In this document: piece by piece, positions 1 to 8,599 of the stretch
Position numbering within the stretch: the stretch's first letter is position 1
How the letters are laid out: the number at the start of each line of letters is the position of its first letter
Assembly: GCA_964396895.1 (NCBI GenBank)
Contig: CAYNGJ010000023.1
Coordinates: forward strand, 3,383 to 67,382
DNA from: UBA2334 sp964396895
GTDB lineage: Bacteria; Pseudomonadota; Gammaproteobacteria; Burkholderiales; Burkholderiaceae_C
Length of the DNA: 64,000 bases
Direction of reading: 5' to 3'
The notes under the pieces: model-generated
The model's input: the letters and a program-made list of their open reading frames with translations, nothing else
Databases searched by the model: none
Told to the model about the DNA's origin: nothing
Position numbers and translations under genes: made by a program

Positions 1-1256
1 AGTTTGGGCCCCAGCTCGTGGTCCGCACCCAGCAGCAGCGCGCCTTCGCGGCTGACAAAGTCGCGCGTGAGGATCATGCCGGGCTGGAGATCGGCCACCA
101 GCACCTGGCGCTCTTTGGACGGGGGTTTGGGTGGCGTGGCGGTGAGGGCGAACAGGGCATCCAACACCATGGGGTCGTAGCGTTTGCCACGGTCTTTTTC
201 CATGATCTGGCGCGCTTCATTGGGCGTGAACTTCTGGGCAGAGAAGGTGCCAATCTGCAGGCTGTCGTAGTCGTTGGCCACCGCCAGGATGCGGGCACCG
301 GCGGGAATGTCGTTGCCCTTGAGGCCGTCGGGAAAACCCAGGCCGTCGTAGCGCTCGTGGTGCAGGCGCATGAACTTGGTGGCCGGGGCCAACTCCTCCA
401 AGGACATCAGCGCGTGCTCGCCAGTCAAGGGGTGTTTGCGGTAGACCACCAACTCGTCGGGGGTCATGGTGCGCATGGGTTTGGCCAGCAGCTTGTCGGG
501 GAAGCCGATCTTGCCGATGTCGTGCAGCATGCCGGCAAAAAATACGTTTTGGGTGGTCTTGGCATCCAACCCCAACTTGGTGGACAGGTTGCGCGCCAGC
601 GTGGCCACCCGCCGCGAGTGTCCGGCCAACATGGGGTGACGCAACTCGATGAAGCTGGTGAAAATTTTCAGCGCGTTGATGAAATTGACCTTGAGCTTCT
701 CATTGGCCTGATGAAGCTCGGCCGTGCGCGCCAGCACCTTGGCCTCCAGGGTTTCGTTGAGCAAGCGCAATGCCTCGTTTTGCTGTTGGGTCAGGGCTTC
801 CAGCCGCTTTTTTTCCCGCTCCAGGGCCTTTCGCTCCAGTGCTTGGCGCACGGTGAGCAGCATGTCGCCATCGGTCCAGGGTTTGGTGACGTAGCGGTAG
901 ATTTCGCCCTGGTTGATGGCGTCGATGGTGGAGGCCATGTCGGCATAGCCCGTCAGCAAAATGCGCACCGCGTCGGGCCAACCGTTTTTGACGGTCTTCA
1001 GAAACTGCGCACCGTCCATGTGGGGCATGCGCATGTCGGAGATGACCAGGTCCACGCTTTCCTTGGCCAGTGTCTCCAGCCCCTGCGCGCCGCCCTCTGC
1101 CACCAGCACCCGGTAGCCTGCCGGCCGAAACAGGCGGCGCAGGGCGGACAAGATGTTGGGCTCGTCGTCCACACACAGCACCGTCCACTGGGGTTCTGTG
1201 GGAACAGCTTGTGCCGTGGGTGGTACCGCCGGGTCGGCGGTTTGTGGCTCAGGCAT
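1..1256 (-). CDS. HD-GYP domain response regulator, C-terminus cut by window edge
   Basis: About 418 residues are visible; the C-terminus lies beyond base 1. A receiver domain (about residues 24-140; acidic pair in VDDEP, phosphoacceptor D74 in ISDMRMP, lysine in VTKPW) is followed by a coiled coil (about 145-195) and an HD-GYP phosphodiesterase domain carrying HDIGK and HHERYDGLGFPDG. The canonical GYP signature reads GFP here. The family hydrolyses cyclic-di-GMP, usually under control of a partner kinase. The ATG at 1256 overlaps the last 8 bases of the upstream histidine kinase gene, so the two are probably translationally coupled and form a cognate pair. The tail after the HD domain looks like an extra small domain (DLQPGMILTRDF). 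Confident on domains; the exact signal is unknown. Confidence 0.9.
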   Translation of the reverse strand, partial: MPEPQTADPAVPPTAQAVPTEPQWTVLCVDDEPNILSALRRLFRPAGYRVLVAEGGAQGLETLAKESVDLVISDMRMPHMDGAQFLKTVKNGWPDAVRILLTGYADMASTIDAINQGEIYRYVTKPWTDGDMLLTVRQALERKALEREKKRLEALTQQQNEALRLLNETLEAKVLARTAELHQANEKLKVNFINALKIFTSFIELRHPMLAGHSRRVATLARNLSTKLGLDAKTTQNVFFAGMLHDIGKIGFPDKLLAKPMRTMTPDELVVYRKHPLTGEHALMSLEELAPATKFMRLHHERYDGLGFPDGLKGNDIPAGARILAVANDYDSLQIGTFSAQKFTPNEARQIMEKDRGKRYDPMVLDALFALTATPPKPPSKERQVLVADLQPGMILTRDFVSREGALLLGADHELGPK

Positions 1257-3321
1257 CTGCGGCGTCCTCCTGGGCAGGTTCTGCGGATTGGTGAATGGGC
1301 AGTTCTATGCGAAACGTGGTGCCCTGGCCCACCACGCTGTGCACGGTGATGTTGCCGTGGTGCTTTTGAATGATGCCGTAGGACAGTGACAGGCCCAGCC
1401 CAGTGCCCTGGCCCACGGGTTTGGTGGTGAAAAAGGGGTCAAAAATGCGGTTGAGGTGGTCGGGTGAAATGCCGCTGCCGTTGTCGGAAAAGGTCAACCA
1501 AACCCGGTCGCCCTCGGCGCCCGTGGTGATGGTGATGGTGCCCCGCTGCTCACCCATGGCATGGGCGGCGTTGACCATGAGGTTCATGAACACCTGATTG
1601 AGCTGCGACGGCAAGCACTCCACCAGGGGCAAGTCCCCGTAGACCTTGACCACGTCGGCCTTGTACTTGATTTCGTTGTTGACGATGTTGAGGGTGGAGT
1701 TAAGTCCATCGTGCAGGTTGGCCGTTTGAAAATCCTGGCTGCTGTCCACCCTGGAAAAATCCTTGAGGTCTTGCACAATTTTTTTGACGCGGGTGATGCC
1801 TTCTTGCGACTCGCTGATGAGGGCCGGCATGTCTTCGCGCAAAAAAGCCACGTCAATTTTTTGCCGCAGGGCCTCGATGTCTGCGTTGGTTGGCAATCGC
1901 TCGTAAGCGGTGAGCAGGCCCAGCAGGTCATTCATGTAGGTCTGCAAGGACCCGATGTTGGAATGCACGTAACCGATGGGGTTGTTGATTTCGTGCGCCA
2001 CCCCCGCCGCCAACTGGCCAATGGAGGCCAATTTTTCGGACTGTGCCAACTGGGCGGTGGCGGTGTTGAGTTGGCTGGTGCGCTCGCTGACCAGCCGCTC
2101 CAGGTTGTCGTTGGCGGCTTTCAACTGGATTTCGGCCTGCTTGCGCTCGGTCACGTCCACCAGGGTTTCCACCGCGCCGATGACCTGTCCCTTGAGGTTT
2201 CGCACCGGGGCCGCCGTGAATTCCAACCAGCGGCCGTTGCGACCCATGTGGCTGAACAGGCCTGTGCCTTCGTAGGCGTCGGGCACGATGGACGAGCGCT
2301 TGTAGGCGTTGACGTAGTACTTGGCCACCTCGGCATCTTCGGCACCCGACACCATCAGATCCGCCAGGATGGGGCGCGCCTCGGGGTAAAAGGCCATCCA
2401 CTGGTTCTGGGTGCCCACCATGTCCTGCGACTTGAAGCCCGTGACCAGTTCGCAGGCCCGGTTCCAATGGGTGATGGTGTGCTTGCCATCGATCACGATG
2501 GTGGGCACCGGGTTGCCGTCGATGATCTGCGCCAGGATGCGGCGCATGTGGGCCTGGGCGGCCAGGTTCTGGCGCTGGGCGGTCTGGTCCACGTAGGTGT
2601 CCAGCACGGTCAGCTGGCCGTCCACCGGCAGCAGACCCACGGTCTGCTCCACCATGCGGAGTTTGCCACTGGCCGTCAGCAGGGTGTTTTCGAACCGGGT
2701 GTGGGTGGTATCCCCTCGCAACCTGGCCTCTATGTGTTGCGCCAATTGCTCGCGGTGGTCGGGGTGGGTGAGCGCTTCGTAGGGCAATTTTTTGATGGCA
2801 GACAGGGTGTGGCCCGTGAGGCTGAGCGCGGCCTGGTTGGCGTACACCACACGGCCCTCCCGGTGCAGGATGACGGGTGTGCCCAAGCCTTCCAGCATGC
2901 CAAAAAAACTGTCCTGCGGGTTGGACACCAACACCGGAAAGTCCAGCCGCCTGGCCGACGAGGTGCCCAGAATCAGCACGTGCTCCAGCACGCCCTCGGG
3001 CGACTTCAGGGGTACCACCGTGGTCTGCACCAGCATGGTATTGCCATCGGCTTTTTTCAGCAGCATTTTGCCCAGCCAACAGCGGCTGTTGGCCACGTAA
3101 CCCAGCACATCTGCGGCGCTGGAGCCATCACCGCTTTCGGACGCAATGGCCTGCAGCGGTTGGCCCGCCAAGCCGCCGACCGTGTGGCCCAGGGCCCTGG
3201 CCATGTGGTCGTTGACCAGGGCCAGCTGGCCACTGGGGTGCACCACGGCCACCATGAACCCTTCCATCAAGGCAGCGGACAGGCCACTCATCAGTGAATC
3301 GTCGGAGGTGAGAGAAGGCAT
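1249..3321 (-). CDS. PAS-domain sensor histidine kinase
   Basis: A 690-residue kinase without obvious membrane segments, so probably cytoplasmic. The first 400 residues hold about three PAS-like modules (one with the VDVTERKQ exit typical of PAS-PAC). A coiled coil leads to the HisKA H-box (GVAHEINNPIGYVHSN) and a complete HATPase domain: N-box around MNLMVNAAHAM, G1 DNGSGI, F-box FFTTKP, G2 GTGLGLS. ATG 3321 is chosen over GTG 3327 because GGAAAG sits 5 bases upstream of the ATG but abuts the GTG. It lies 21 bp after the HDOD gene and overlaps the HD-GYP gene, its likely phosphorylation target. The ligand of the PAS domains cannot be read from sequence. Confidence 0.9.
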   Translation of the reverse strand: MPSLTSDDSLMSGLSAALMEGFMVAVVHPSGQLALVNDHMARALGHTVGGLAGQPLQAIASESGDGSSAADVLGYVANSRCWLGKMLLKKADGNTMLVQTTVVPLKSPEGVLEHVLILGTSSARRLDFPVLVSNPQDSFFGMLEGLGTPVILHREGRVVYANQAALSLTGHTLSAIKKLPYEALTHPDHREQLAQHIEARLRGDTTHTRFENTLLTASGKLRMVEQTVGLLPVDGQLTVLDTYVDQTAQRQNLAAQAHMRRILAQIIDGNPVPTIVIDGKHTITHWNRACELVTGFKSQDMVGTQNQWMAFYPEARPILADLMVSGAEDAEVAKYYVNAYKRSSIVPDAYEGTGLFSHMGRNGRWLEFTAAPVRNLKGQVIGAVETLVDVTERKQAEIQLKAANDNLERLVSERTSQLNTATAQLAQSEKLASIGQLAAGVAHEINNPIGYVHSNIGSLQTYMNDLLGLLTAYERLPTNADIEALRQKIDVAFLREDMPALISESQEGITRVKKIVQDLKDFSRVDSSQDFQTANLHDGLNSTLNIVNNEIKYKADVVKVYGDLPLVECLPSQLNQVFMNLMVNAAHAMGEQRGTITITTGAEGDRVWLTFSDNGSGISPDHLNRIFDPFFTTKPVGQGTGLGLSLSYGIIQKHHGNITVHSVVGQGTTFRIELPIHQSAEPAQEDAADA

Positions 3322-3342
3322 GGGCACTTTCCGTCGGAAGCG

Positions 3343-4212
3343 TCAGGGTAACAGCTGTCGGCACACCAGTTGGTAGGTGGCTTCTATGTCGGAGAGCAAG
3401 GCGTCGCTGTCGGTCCAGTCCAGGTTGAGGCGTCGCCAAGCATCGGGATGGATGTTGGGCACCTGGTCGTCAGGGTCCTCCAGCAAGTCAAGGGCATGGG
3501 CCACGGCGTTGGCCACTTGCACCAGGCACACCAGATCGTCAGCCTCGAGGTGGCCACAGTCGTGGTGCAGGGCCATGGTGCGGCTGAGCGTCGGGGGCAA
3601 CCTCCACTGCGCCGCGAGCATGCTGCCCACCTGGCAATGGTCAAATCCCCACACACGACGCTCTGCCAGCAGCAGGGGGGCCACCTCTTCCTCAGTGTGG
3701 CGAAGGTCCGGGTCGTCCTGACCTTGCACACCCAGCCGGTAACGCTGCGGGTCCAGCATGGCCATGACCAGACGACCAATGTCGTGCAGCAGCCCCGCCG
3801 TGAAGGCGGTGTCGGCACTCAACCGCGCGCGCGGGGCAAGTTTTCGGGCACACACCGCCACCGCCACTGCGTGCTTCCAGTGCTGCGTCAGGGTGTGCTG
3901 CAACTGAGGATCCTGGCTGCGGAACTGCTCCATGACCACCGCTGCCAGCACCATGGACTGCAAACTCCGCAGCCCCACCAGGGTCACAGCGTGGCCCACC
4001 GAATCCACCTGTTGGGGCAATCCGTAAAAGGACGAGTTGGCCACCCGCAAAGTACGTGCGGAAATGAGCACATCACTCTCCACCAAACGGATCAGTTCAC
4101 CCATGTCGGGGTCGTCCGCGGTGACGGCCATCAGCAAATGGCTGCGGTTGGGTGACAGGATGGCCAGCTTGTTCAGTCGGGTGGCCAGTTCGTCCAAGCT
4201 CATGGGCGTCAT
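3343..4212 (-). CDS. HDOD domain protein
   Basis: A 289-residue protein that is essentially one HDOD domain, a catalytically degenerate relative of HD phosphohydrolases often found in signalling operons. Visible features are the helical N-terminal half with TLRVANSSFYGL and a GLLHDIGRLVMAML segment. HDOD proteins are usually protein-interaction or regulatory modules rather than enzymes, and frequently accompany cyclic-di-GMP and two-component genes, as here. Its ATG overlaps the stop of the preceding 65-aa gene by ATGA, implying coupled translation. No membrane segment or second domain is seen. Confidence 0.85.
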   Translation of the reverse strand: MTPMSLDELATRLNKLAILSPNRSHLLMAVTADDPDMGELIRLVESDVLISARTLRVANSSFYGLPQQVDSVGHAVTLVGLRSLQSMVLAAVVMEQFRSQDPQLQHTLTQHWKHAVAVAVCARKLAPRARLSADTAFTAGLLHDIGRLVMAMLDPQRYRLGVQGQDDPDLRHTEEEVAPLLLAERRVWGFDHCQVGSMLAAQWRLPPTLSRTMALHHDCGHLEADDLVCLVQVANAVAHALDLLEDPDDQVPNIHPDAWRRLNLDWTDSDALLSDIEATYQLVCRQLLP

Positions 4213-4406
4213 ACTGCGTCCCCTTCCCGGTAACGCTGCACCATGTCCCTCAGTGCCTTCATCGCGGGAGAAGGTTGGGCGTGTCGGAACAGCCAGTCCA
4301 GCCGCTGACGGACTGCAGCCAGATCAGTCGCTCTGCGGGCGGCGGCCGTGGCTTCGTGCACGTCAGCGTCGAGAGGCGTGGCGTTGGGTTGTGTGGGTGG
4401 GTTCAT
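4209..4406 (-). CDS. Small protein (65 aa) in signalling operon, unknown function
   Basis: The protein begins MNPPTQPNATPLD and is predicted largely helical, with a basic/acidic middle (ATAAARRATDLAAVRQR) and a C-terminus rich in charged residues. I do not recognise a family. It is supported as real by context: its start overlaps the upstream REC gene stop (ATGA) and its stop overlaps the HDOD gene start (ATGA), and AGGGAG lies 9 bases before the ATG. The open frame extends upstream to 4481, but that part lies inside the REC gene. It could be a connector or an anti-/co-factor of the HDOD protein, which is speculation. Confidence 0.65.
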   Translation of the reverse strand: MNPPTQPNATPLDADVHEATAAARRATDLAAVRQRLDWLFRHAQPSPAMKALRDMVQRYREGDAV

Positions 4407-5221
4407 GGTTGTGGACTCCCTGAAGGCAAAAACGTGAGCAACCACCCCCTGGCACGCGACTTGGCACCCATGCGGGCGCAATGCACCGTCCAGGACACAC
4501 CATCCACGCTCAACACGCGGGACGCGCCGGCCTCAAAAGCCGTCAGACCCGGATCCAGGATGGCGAGGGCCGGAATTTCTTGCAGCAGCACGCCGGGAAC
4601 AGCGTCGGGGACCACGCGCTGGGACGCGGTGTTGACCAGCACCACCAGGCCTTCGTCGTCCACACCTAGCATGGGAATGGGCAAGGCATCCATCACCTCA
4701 TGGGACACGCCCATCAGCACCTTGTCTTGCTCCAAGCGGCGCTGCTGGTCGTGGGACAGCCCCCTGAGCTGTTCGTGGGCGGTCAACAGCCCACGGTGGG
4801 CCTGGGCCAGTTCCGCCTGCAGCCTGAGGTTGTCATCTTCCAGCCCTTTCTGGCGGAAGGCTTCGGCAATGTTGGCCCGCAACAGCTCGTCGTCCCAAGG
4901 TTTGGTCATGAACTTGTAGACCGAGCCTTCATTGATGGCATCGGTCACCGACTGCAGCTCGGTGTAGCCCGACAACACCATGCGCACCGACTGCGGCGAC
5001 ACCTGTTTGGCCTGGCGCAAAAACTCTACGCCGCTCATGCCCGGCATGCGCTGGTCGGACACGATCACATCCACCCGCGTGGTGGCCAGGATGTCCAGCC
5101 CCTCCTGACCGCTGGCGGCGGTCAGGAGGTGGTAGCCATCCCGTCGCAGCAGGCGCTTGAGGGCAGTGAGGATGAATGCTTCATCGTCCACCAGCAACAA
5201 AGTGGGAATGGGAGTGTCCAT
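4403..5221 (-). CDS. Response regulator with receiver and PAS-like output domain
   Basis: 272 residues. Residues about 7-125 are a receiver domain (LLVDDE, phosphoacceptor Asp in VSDQRMPGMSG, lysine in FMTKPWDD) closely resembling the RpfG-type receivers. A coiled coil (about 130-170, LQAELAQAHRGLL) links to a PAS-like domain (about 172-265: MDALPIPMLGVDDEGLVVLVN) without a recognisable enzymatic or DNA-binding output. It is probably a relay or adaptor. It is first in the tightly packed operon, 54 bp after the dehydratase gene, so it may start its own transcript or be read through from the min operon. Confidence 0.85.
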   Translation of the reverse strand: MDTPIPTLLLVDDEAFILTALKRLLRRDGYHLLTAASGQEGLDILATTRVDVIVSDQRMPGMSGVEFLRQAKQVSPQSVRMVLSGYTELQSVTDAINEGSVYKFMTKPWDDELLRANIAEAFRQKGLEDDNLRLQAELAQAHRGLLTAHEQLRGLSHDQQRRLEQDKVLMGVSHEVMDALPIPMLGVDDEGLVVLVNTASQRVVPDAVPGVLLQEIPALAILDPGLTAFEAGASRVLSVDGVSWTVHCARMGAKSRARGWLLTFLPSGSPQP

Positions 5222-5275
5222 GCCAGTGCATGGTACGCCTCAGCTGCGGGGATTCAATACACCCAAAGTAGGGGT

Positions 5276-6232
5276 TTATATTGATCCAGTCCGAACCACA
5301 TTCACCCCGCCACACACCACCACCAGCACCCGCTGGGCCTTAGGCAGTCGCAGCGGGACCGCGTCAAGTGCCGCCAGTGCGGCGCCACAGGCGGGTTCCA
5401 CCCACACGCGGTGGTCGGTCAAAAAACGGTCGCAGGCATCCAGCGCCTGTTCGTCGCTCATCACCACGGGGTGAATGGTGTGACGGTGTGTCCAGGAAAA
5501 GGCCTGCTCACACACCTGCCTGGCCCCCAGGGACGTGGCCACGCTGGTGATGGCGGGCAAAACCACGCGCTCTCCGGCGGCCACGGCCTGCGCCAATGAA
5601 TCTGCGCCCCGTGTCTCGGCGGCCAGCACGGGCACATGGCCCCAACCGTGGCGGTGCATGCCTTGCAACACCCCGCTGAGCAGGCCGCCACCGCCCACGG
5701 CCAGCACCACGGCATCGGGGGGCGCTGCGTTGGCCTGGGCCACTTCGTCCACCAAGGTGGCGTGGCCTTGCCACAACAAGGGGTCGTCAAACGGGTGTAT
5801 GAATGCGTCGGTGGGCCCCAACCTGGCCTGCGCCAGGTCGTTGGCCTCTTGCCAAGAGGCACCGTGCACCGTGAGGCGTGCACCCTGTTCGGCGATGAGT
5901 TCGCGAGCCCTGGCGGGGGTGGTCTGCGGCACAAACACGTCCACCGGCACACCCAGCAAACGCCCGGCATGGGCCACGGCAATGCCGGCGTTGCCGCCCG
6001 ACGAAGACACCAATCGGGTGGCACCCTGGGCCACCCGTGTTTGGCAGGCCAAACCCACGCCGCGCAGCTTGAACGAGCCCGAGGGCTGCAACGCCTCCAT
6101 CTTCAGCCACACCTCGCAGCCCGTGCGTGCCGTCAGCGGCAACGACATCAGCAGTGGTGTGGCAATGTGCAAAGCTGCTTGACCCGACAACGCGCTCACC
6201 GACGGTGTTGGCAACGGCGTGGCCGAGGTCAT
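5276..6232 (-). CDS. PLP-dependent serine/threonine dehydratase
   Basis: 318 residues of fold-type II PLP enzyme, related to threonine/serine ammonia-lyases. Visible motifs are SGSFKLRG (Schiff-base lysine), SSGGNAG (phosphate-binding turn), GGGGLLSG, and a C-terminal VVVCGGVNV. The reaction would be deamination of L-serine or L-threonine to the 2-oxo acid plus ammonia. There is no C-terminal ACT domain, so it is unlike the allosteric biosynthetic IlvA and more like catabolic or broad-specificity enzymes. The ATG at 6232 overlaps the minE stop (ATGA), so it is translated at the end of the min operon; the pairing has no obvious functional logic. Substrate specificity is not readable. Confidence 0.88.
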   Translation of the reverse strand: MTSATPLPTPSVSALSGQAALHIATPLLMSLPLTARTGCEVWLKMEALQPSGSFKLRGVGLACQTRVAQGATRLVSSSGGNAGIAVAHAGRLLGVPVDVFVPQTTPARARELIAEQGARLTVHGASWQEANDLAQARLGPTDAFIHPFDDPLLWQGHATLVDEVAQANAAPPDAVVLAVGGGGLLSGVLQGMHRHGWGHVPVLAAETRGADSLAQAVAAGERVVLPAITSVATSLGARQVCEQAFSWTHRHTIHPVVMSDEQALDACDRFLTDHRVWVEPACGAALAALDAVPLRLPKAQRVLVVVCGGVNVVRTGSI

Positions 6233-6489
6233 TTGGGATCGGGCAACTCGATCTTGACTTCCAACACCTCCAGGTTGCCCTGGCGTTCCAGGTTGACTTT
6301 GATGTCGTCTGGGTTGATCTTGATGTACTTGCTGATCACGGCGATCAGCTCGCGTTGCAAGTCGGGCAAGTAATCGGGCTCGGCTGCGTTGCGGCCACTG
6401 CGTTCGTGGGCCAGGATGATTTGCAGCCGTTCCTTGGCCACACTGGCGGTTTTTTTCTTCTCGCCCAGCAAAAAAGACAGGAAGGACAT
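6229..6489 (-). CDS. minE: Cell division topological specificity factor MinE
   Basis: 86 residues. The N-terminal membrane-targeting and MinD-stimulating part (SFLSFLLGEKKKTASVAKER) is followed by the anti-MinCD/dimerisation domain (YLPDLQRELIAVISKYI...). MinE activates the MinD ATPase to drive pole-to-pole oscillation. ATG 6489 has GGAGGG 7 bases upstream; a GTG at 6495 is in frame but too close to that site. Gene order minC-minD-minE is the standard proteobacterial one. Confidence 0.97.
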   Translation of the reverse strand: MSFLSFLLGEKKKTASVAKERLQIILAHERSGRNAAEPDYLPDLQRELIAVISKYIKINPDDIKVNLERQGNLEVLEVKIELPDPK

Positions 6490-6491
6490 GC

Positions 6492-7307
6492 TCACTTCCC
6501 TCCGAACAGGCGCTTGAAGAAGCCGGGTTTTTCTGCGTCGATGAAGCGAAGGGGTTTGTCCTCGCCCAGGAAGCGGGCGACCACGTCTTTGTAGGCCTCT
6601 GACACATCACTGCCCTGCAAATGCACGGCAGGCGTGCCCTGGTTGGAGGCTTGCAGCACGCTCTCGCTTTCGGGAATGACACCAATGAGCTTGATGCGCA
6701 AGATGTCCTGAATGTCTTCCAGCGACAGCATGTGCCCGTCTTGCACCCGGCCCGGGTTGTAACGGGTGATGAGCAGGTGCTCTTTGATGGGACCTGTACC
6801 GTCGATGGCACGTTTGGTTTTGCTGCCCAGCATGCCCAGGATGCGGTCCGAGTCGCGCACGCTGGACACCTCGGGGTTGGTCACCACCAGCGCCTCGTCG
6901 GCAAAGTGCATGGCCATGAGGGCACCGGTTTCAATGCCGGCGGGTGAGTCGCAAATGATGTACTCGAACCCCATGTCGGCCAGGTCTTTCAATACTCTTT
7001 CCACCCCGTCTTGGGTCAGCGCGTCTTTGTCGCGGGTCTGACTGGCGGCCAGCACAAACAGGTTGTCACACTGCTTGTCTTTGATGAGGGCCTGGTTCAG
7101 GTTGGCCTCTCCGTGGATGACGTTGATCAAGTCGTACACCACGCGGCGCTCGCAGCCCATGATCAGGTCCAGGTTGCGCAAGCCCACATCAAAGTCGATG
7201 ACGGCGGTTTTGTGACCTCGCAAGGCCAAACCGGCTGAAAAACTGGCGCTGGTGGTGGTTTTGCCCACACCGCCTTTGCCCGAGGTCACCACAACTATTT
7301 TTGCCAT
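6492..7307 (-). CDS. minD: Septum site-determining ATPase MinD
   Basis: 271 residues, typical for MinD. A deviant Walker A (GKGGVGKTT, residues 10-18) opens the protein; switch residues include VIDFDVGLRNLD and ICDSPAGIETGA. The C-terminal amphipathic membrane-targeting helix is evident (EKPGFFKRLFGGK). It recruits MinC to the membrane to block Z-ring assembly away from mid-cell. Its stop is 2 bp before the minE ATG. The 101 bp between minC and minD contains no gene and no clear terminator. Confidence 0.98.
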   Translation of the reverse strand: MAKIVVVTSGKGGVGKTTTSASFSAGLALRGHKTAVIDFDVGLRNLDLIMGCERRVVYDLINVIHGEANLNQALIKDKQCDNLFVLAASQTRDKDALTQDGVERVLKDLADMGFEYIICDSPAGIETGALMAMHFADEALVVTNPEVSSVRDSDRILGMLGSKTKRAIDGTGPIKEHLLITRYNPGRVQDGHMLSLEDIQDILRIKLIGVIPESESVLQASNQGTPAVHLQGSDVSEAYKDVVARFLGEDKPLRFIDAEKPGFFKRLFGGK

Positions 7308-7408
7308 TGAAAACTTCCCTAGTGAATGTGTGCGAGGTCAACGCGCATGGCCCATAACCCTCCATTTTGCGCCAGTCCGAAACCTGGCTCAAAACTCTGG
7401 GACACCGC

Positions 7409-8224
7409 TCAGGCCAGGATGGGGCTGAGCACCAGCTTGTCGCCGCCCGGTCCCACTTGCAGGCTGACCATGGCGGGTCGACCCTGCACATCTGCTGGCA
7501 GGGGCACGTCGCTGGTGCGGTAAATGCCCGCAATGGAGATGAGCTCGGCCTCCATGCTGAGGGCAAAGATGCGGGCATCGCCATTGCCACGCGCACCGGC
7601 AATGGCCTTGCCGCGCAACGGCGCATACACATGGATGTGACCATCGGCAATCACCTCAGCCCCGGGGTTGACCATGGCCATGACCACCAGATCTCTACCT
7701 CGGGCATACACCTGTTGGCCCGAGCGCAGCGGCTTGTCCACCACCAGTGCGGGCAATCCGGCGGCAGTGGGCGCGGGCGGCACCAGAGCGGCGACCTCGG
7801 GGTGGGTGTCTGGTGCGGGCGCGGCGGGCGGATCGGCCAACGCTGGTTCAGGCACCGGTGTGCGGGTCAGCACCACGTCAGCGGCGGCCACCAGCCCAGT
7901 GGCCAGTGCGGCGGCCATTTGGGCGGGGTTGCCGCCTTTGACCGCAATGGGGCACACACGGTGTCCGCGCAAGAGGCTCAGCAGAGCTTTGAAATCGGGA
8001 ACGTCCTCGGCATTGGGCTGTTGGGCCAATGGACTGAGGTCAATGACCAAGGGGTCCAGGTCAAAAAAATCAGGGTTGTCACCAAACTGGGTCAGCCACT
8101 CGGCTTTCAAGGTGGGCAGGTGTGTGGTCTTGAGCAACAAGGCCACCAGGGGCAGGTTGGCGCTCTTGATTTCAAAGGTGCTGGGCTTGGTCGGCGGTGC
8201 GCCAGACCTTGAAATTTCGGACAT
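7409..8224 (-). CDS. minC: Septum site-determining protein MinC
   Basis: 271 residues. The N-terminal domain (about 10-115) is the FtsZ-antagonising domain; a proline/alanine-rich linker (about 130-175) is longer than in E. coli; the C-terminal beta-helix domain (about 175-271) shows SGQQVYARGRDLVVM and IHVYAPLRGKAIAGA, the MinD-binding and dimerisation part. ATG 8224 is chosen because this matches family N-termini; an upstream in-frame ATG at 8275 would add an unlikely aromatic leader. First gene of the min operon. Confidence 0.95.
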   Translation of the reverse strand: MSEISRSGAPPTKPSTFEIKSANLPLVALLLKTTHLPTLKAEWLTQFGDNPDFFDLDPLVIDLSPLAQQPNAEDVPDFKALLSLLRGHRVCPIAVKGGNPAQMAAALATGLVAAADVVLTRTPVPEPALADPPAAPAPDTHPEVAALVPPAPTAAGLPALVVDKPLRSGQQVYARGRDLVVMAMVNPGAEVIADGHIHVYAPLRGKAIAGARGNGDARIFALSMEAELISIAGIYRTSDVPLPADVQGRPAMVSLQVGPGGDKLVLSPILA

Positions 8225-8318
8225 GTGAGGGTGTGCCTCGAAGAAAAAAAGAAATCTTACCAGCGGCCATGGCACGCCATTGAAAGGGGTGGCAAAGGGT
8301 TTTGCTGCTATCTCTTAT

Positions 8319-8351
8319 GGTTTTCTATTTTTAAATAGCAGTAGTAGTAGG
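8319..8351 (+). repeat. TAGTAGTAGG-type short repeat, left copy
   Basis: A core running from GGTTTTCTAT through AATAG to GTAGTAGTAGG. It matches, in the opposite orientation, 12186-12217 on the far side of the copper block with about six mismatches over 32 bases. The two copies face inward. Confidence 0.6.
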
Positions 8352-8470
8352 GGGCGGCATTGGCTGTGCACAAGTGAACTTTGTGGTTTGAAATCAGGGC
8401 GCTGGATGGAATCAAACGCTGTGCCCAAGGGGTGGCTGCGGCTGTCCGGTGAAGGCGAACAACATTCAAC

Positions 8471-8520
8471 TTACCCACAATTCTGTGGATAACCATGGTG
8501 TTGTTCAATTTTTATACACA
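8471..8520. promoter_or_regulatory. Cluster of DnaA-box-like sequences
   Basis: A perfect DnaA box TTATCCACA lies on the minus strand at 8484-8492. One-mismatch TTACCCACA (8471-8479) precedes it head-to-head with 4 bases between, and TTATACACA (8512-8520), which fits the relaxed consensus, follows. The local sequence is AT-richer than its surroundings. Three boxes in 50 bp suggest a DnaA-binding site; whether it regulates a gene, titrates DnaA or does nothing is unknown. Confidence 0.5.
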
Positions 8521-8532
8521 GGCTTTTCCAGG

Positions 8533-8563
8533 CAAAAAAAAGCAACCGGGGGTCCGGTTGCTT
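8533..8563 (-). terminator. Rho-independent terminator after the Spy-like gene
   Basis: Read on the minus strand, AGCAACCGG and CCGGTTGCT form a 9-bp stem with a 4-base ACCC loop, followed at once by eight T residues. It lies 37 bp beyond the stop of the Spy-like gene. Confidence 0.9.
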
Positions 8564-8599
8564 CTGTGGGAGTGGGAAAACGCTGGGCGTGTGACCCGA

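Larger units (their letters stand above)
8225..8599. other. Intergenic region with repeat, DnaA boxes and terminator
   Basis: No gene is seen in these 375 bases between minC and the Spy-like gene. They hold one copy of a TAGTAGTAG-type repeat (8319-8351), a cluster of DnaA-box-like nonamers (8471-8520) and the terminator of the Spy-like gene (8533-8563). The minC promoter should lie in the lower part but I cannot pinpoint it. Confidence 0.6.

Noticed and set aside
8471..8520. The DnaA-box cluster as the chromosomal oriC
   Set aside because: Too few boxes and no origin-typical neighbouring genes; kept only as a binding-site candidate.
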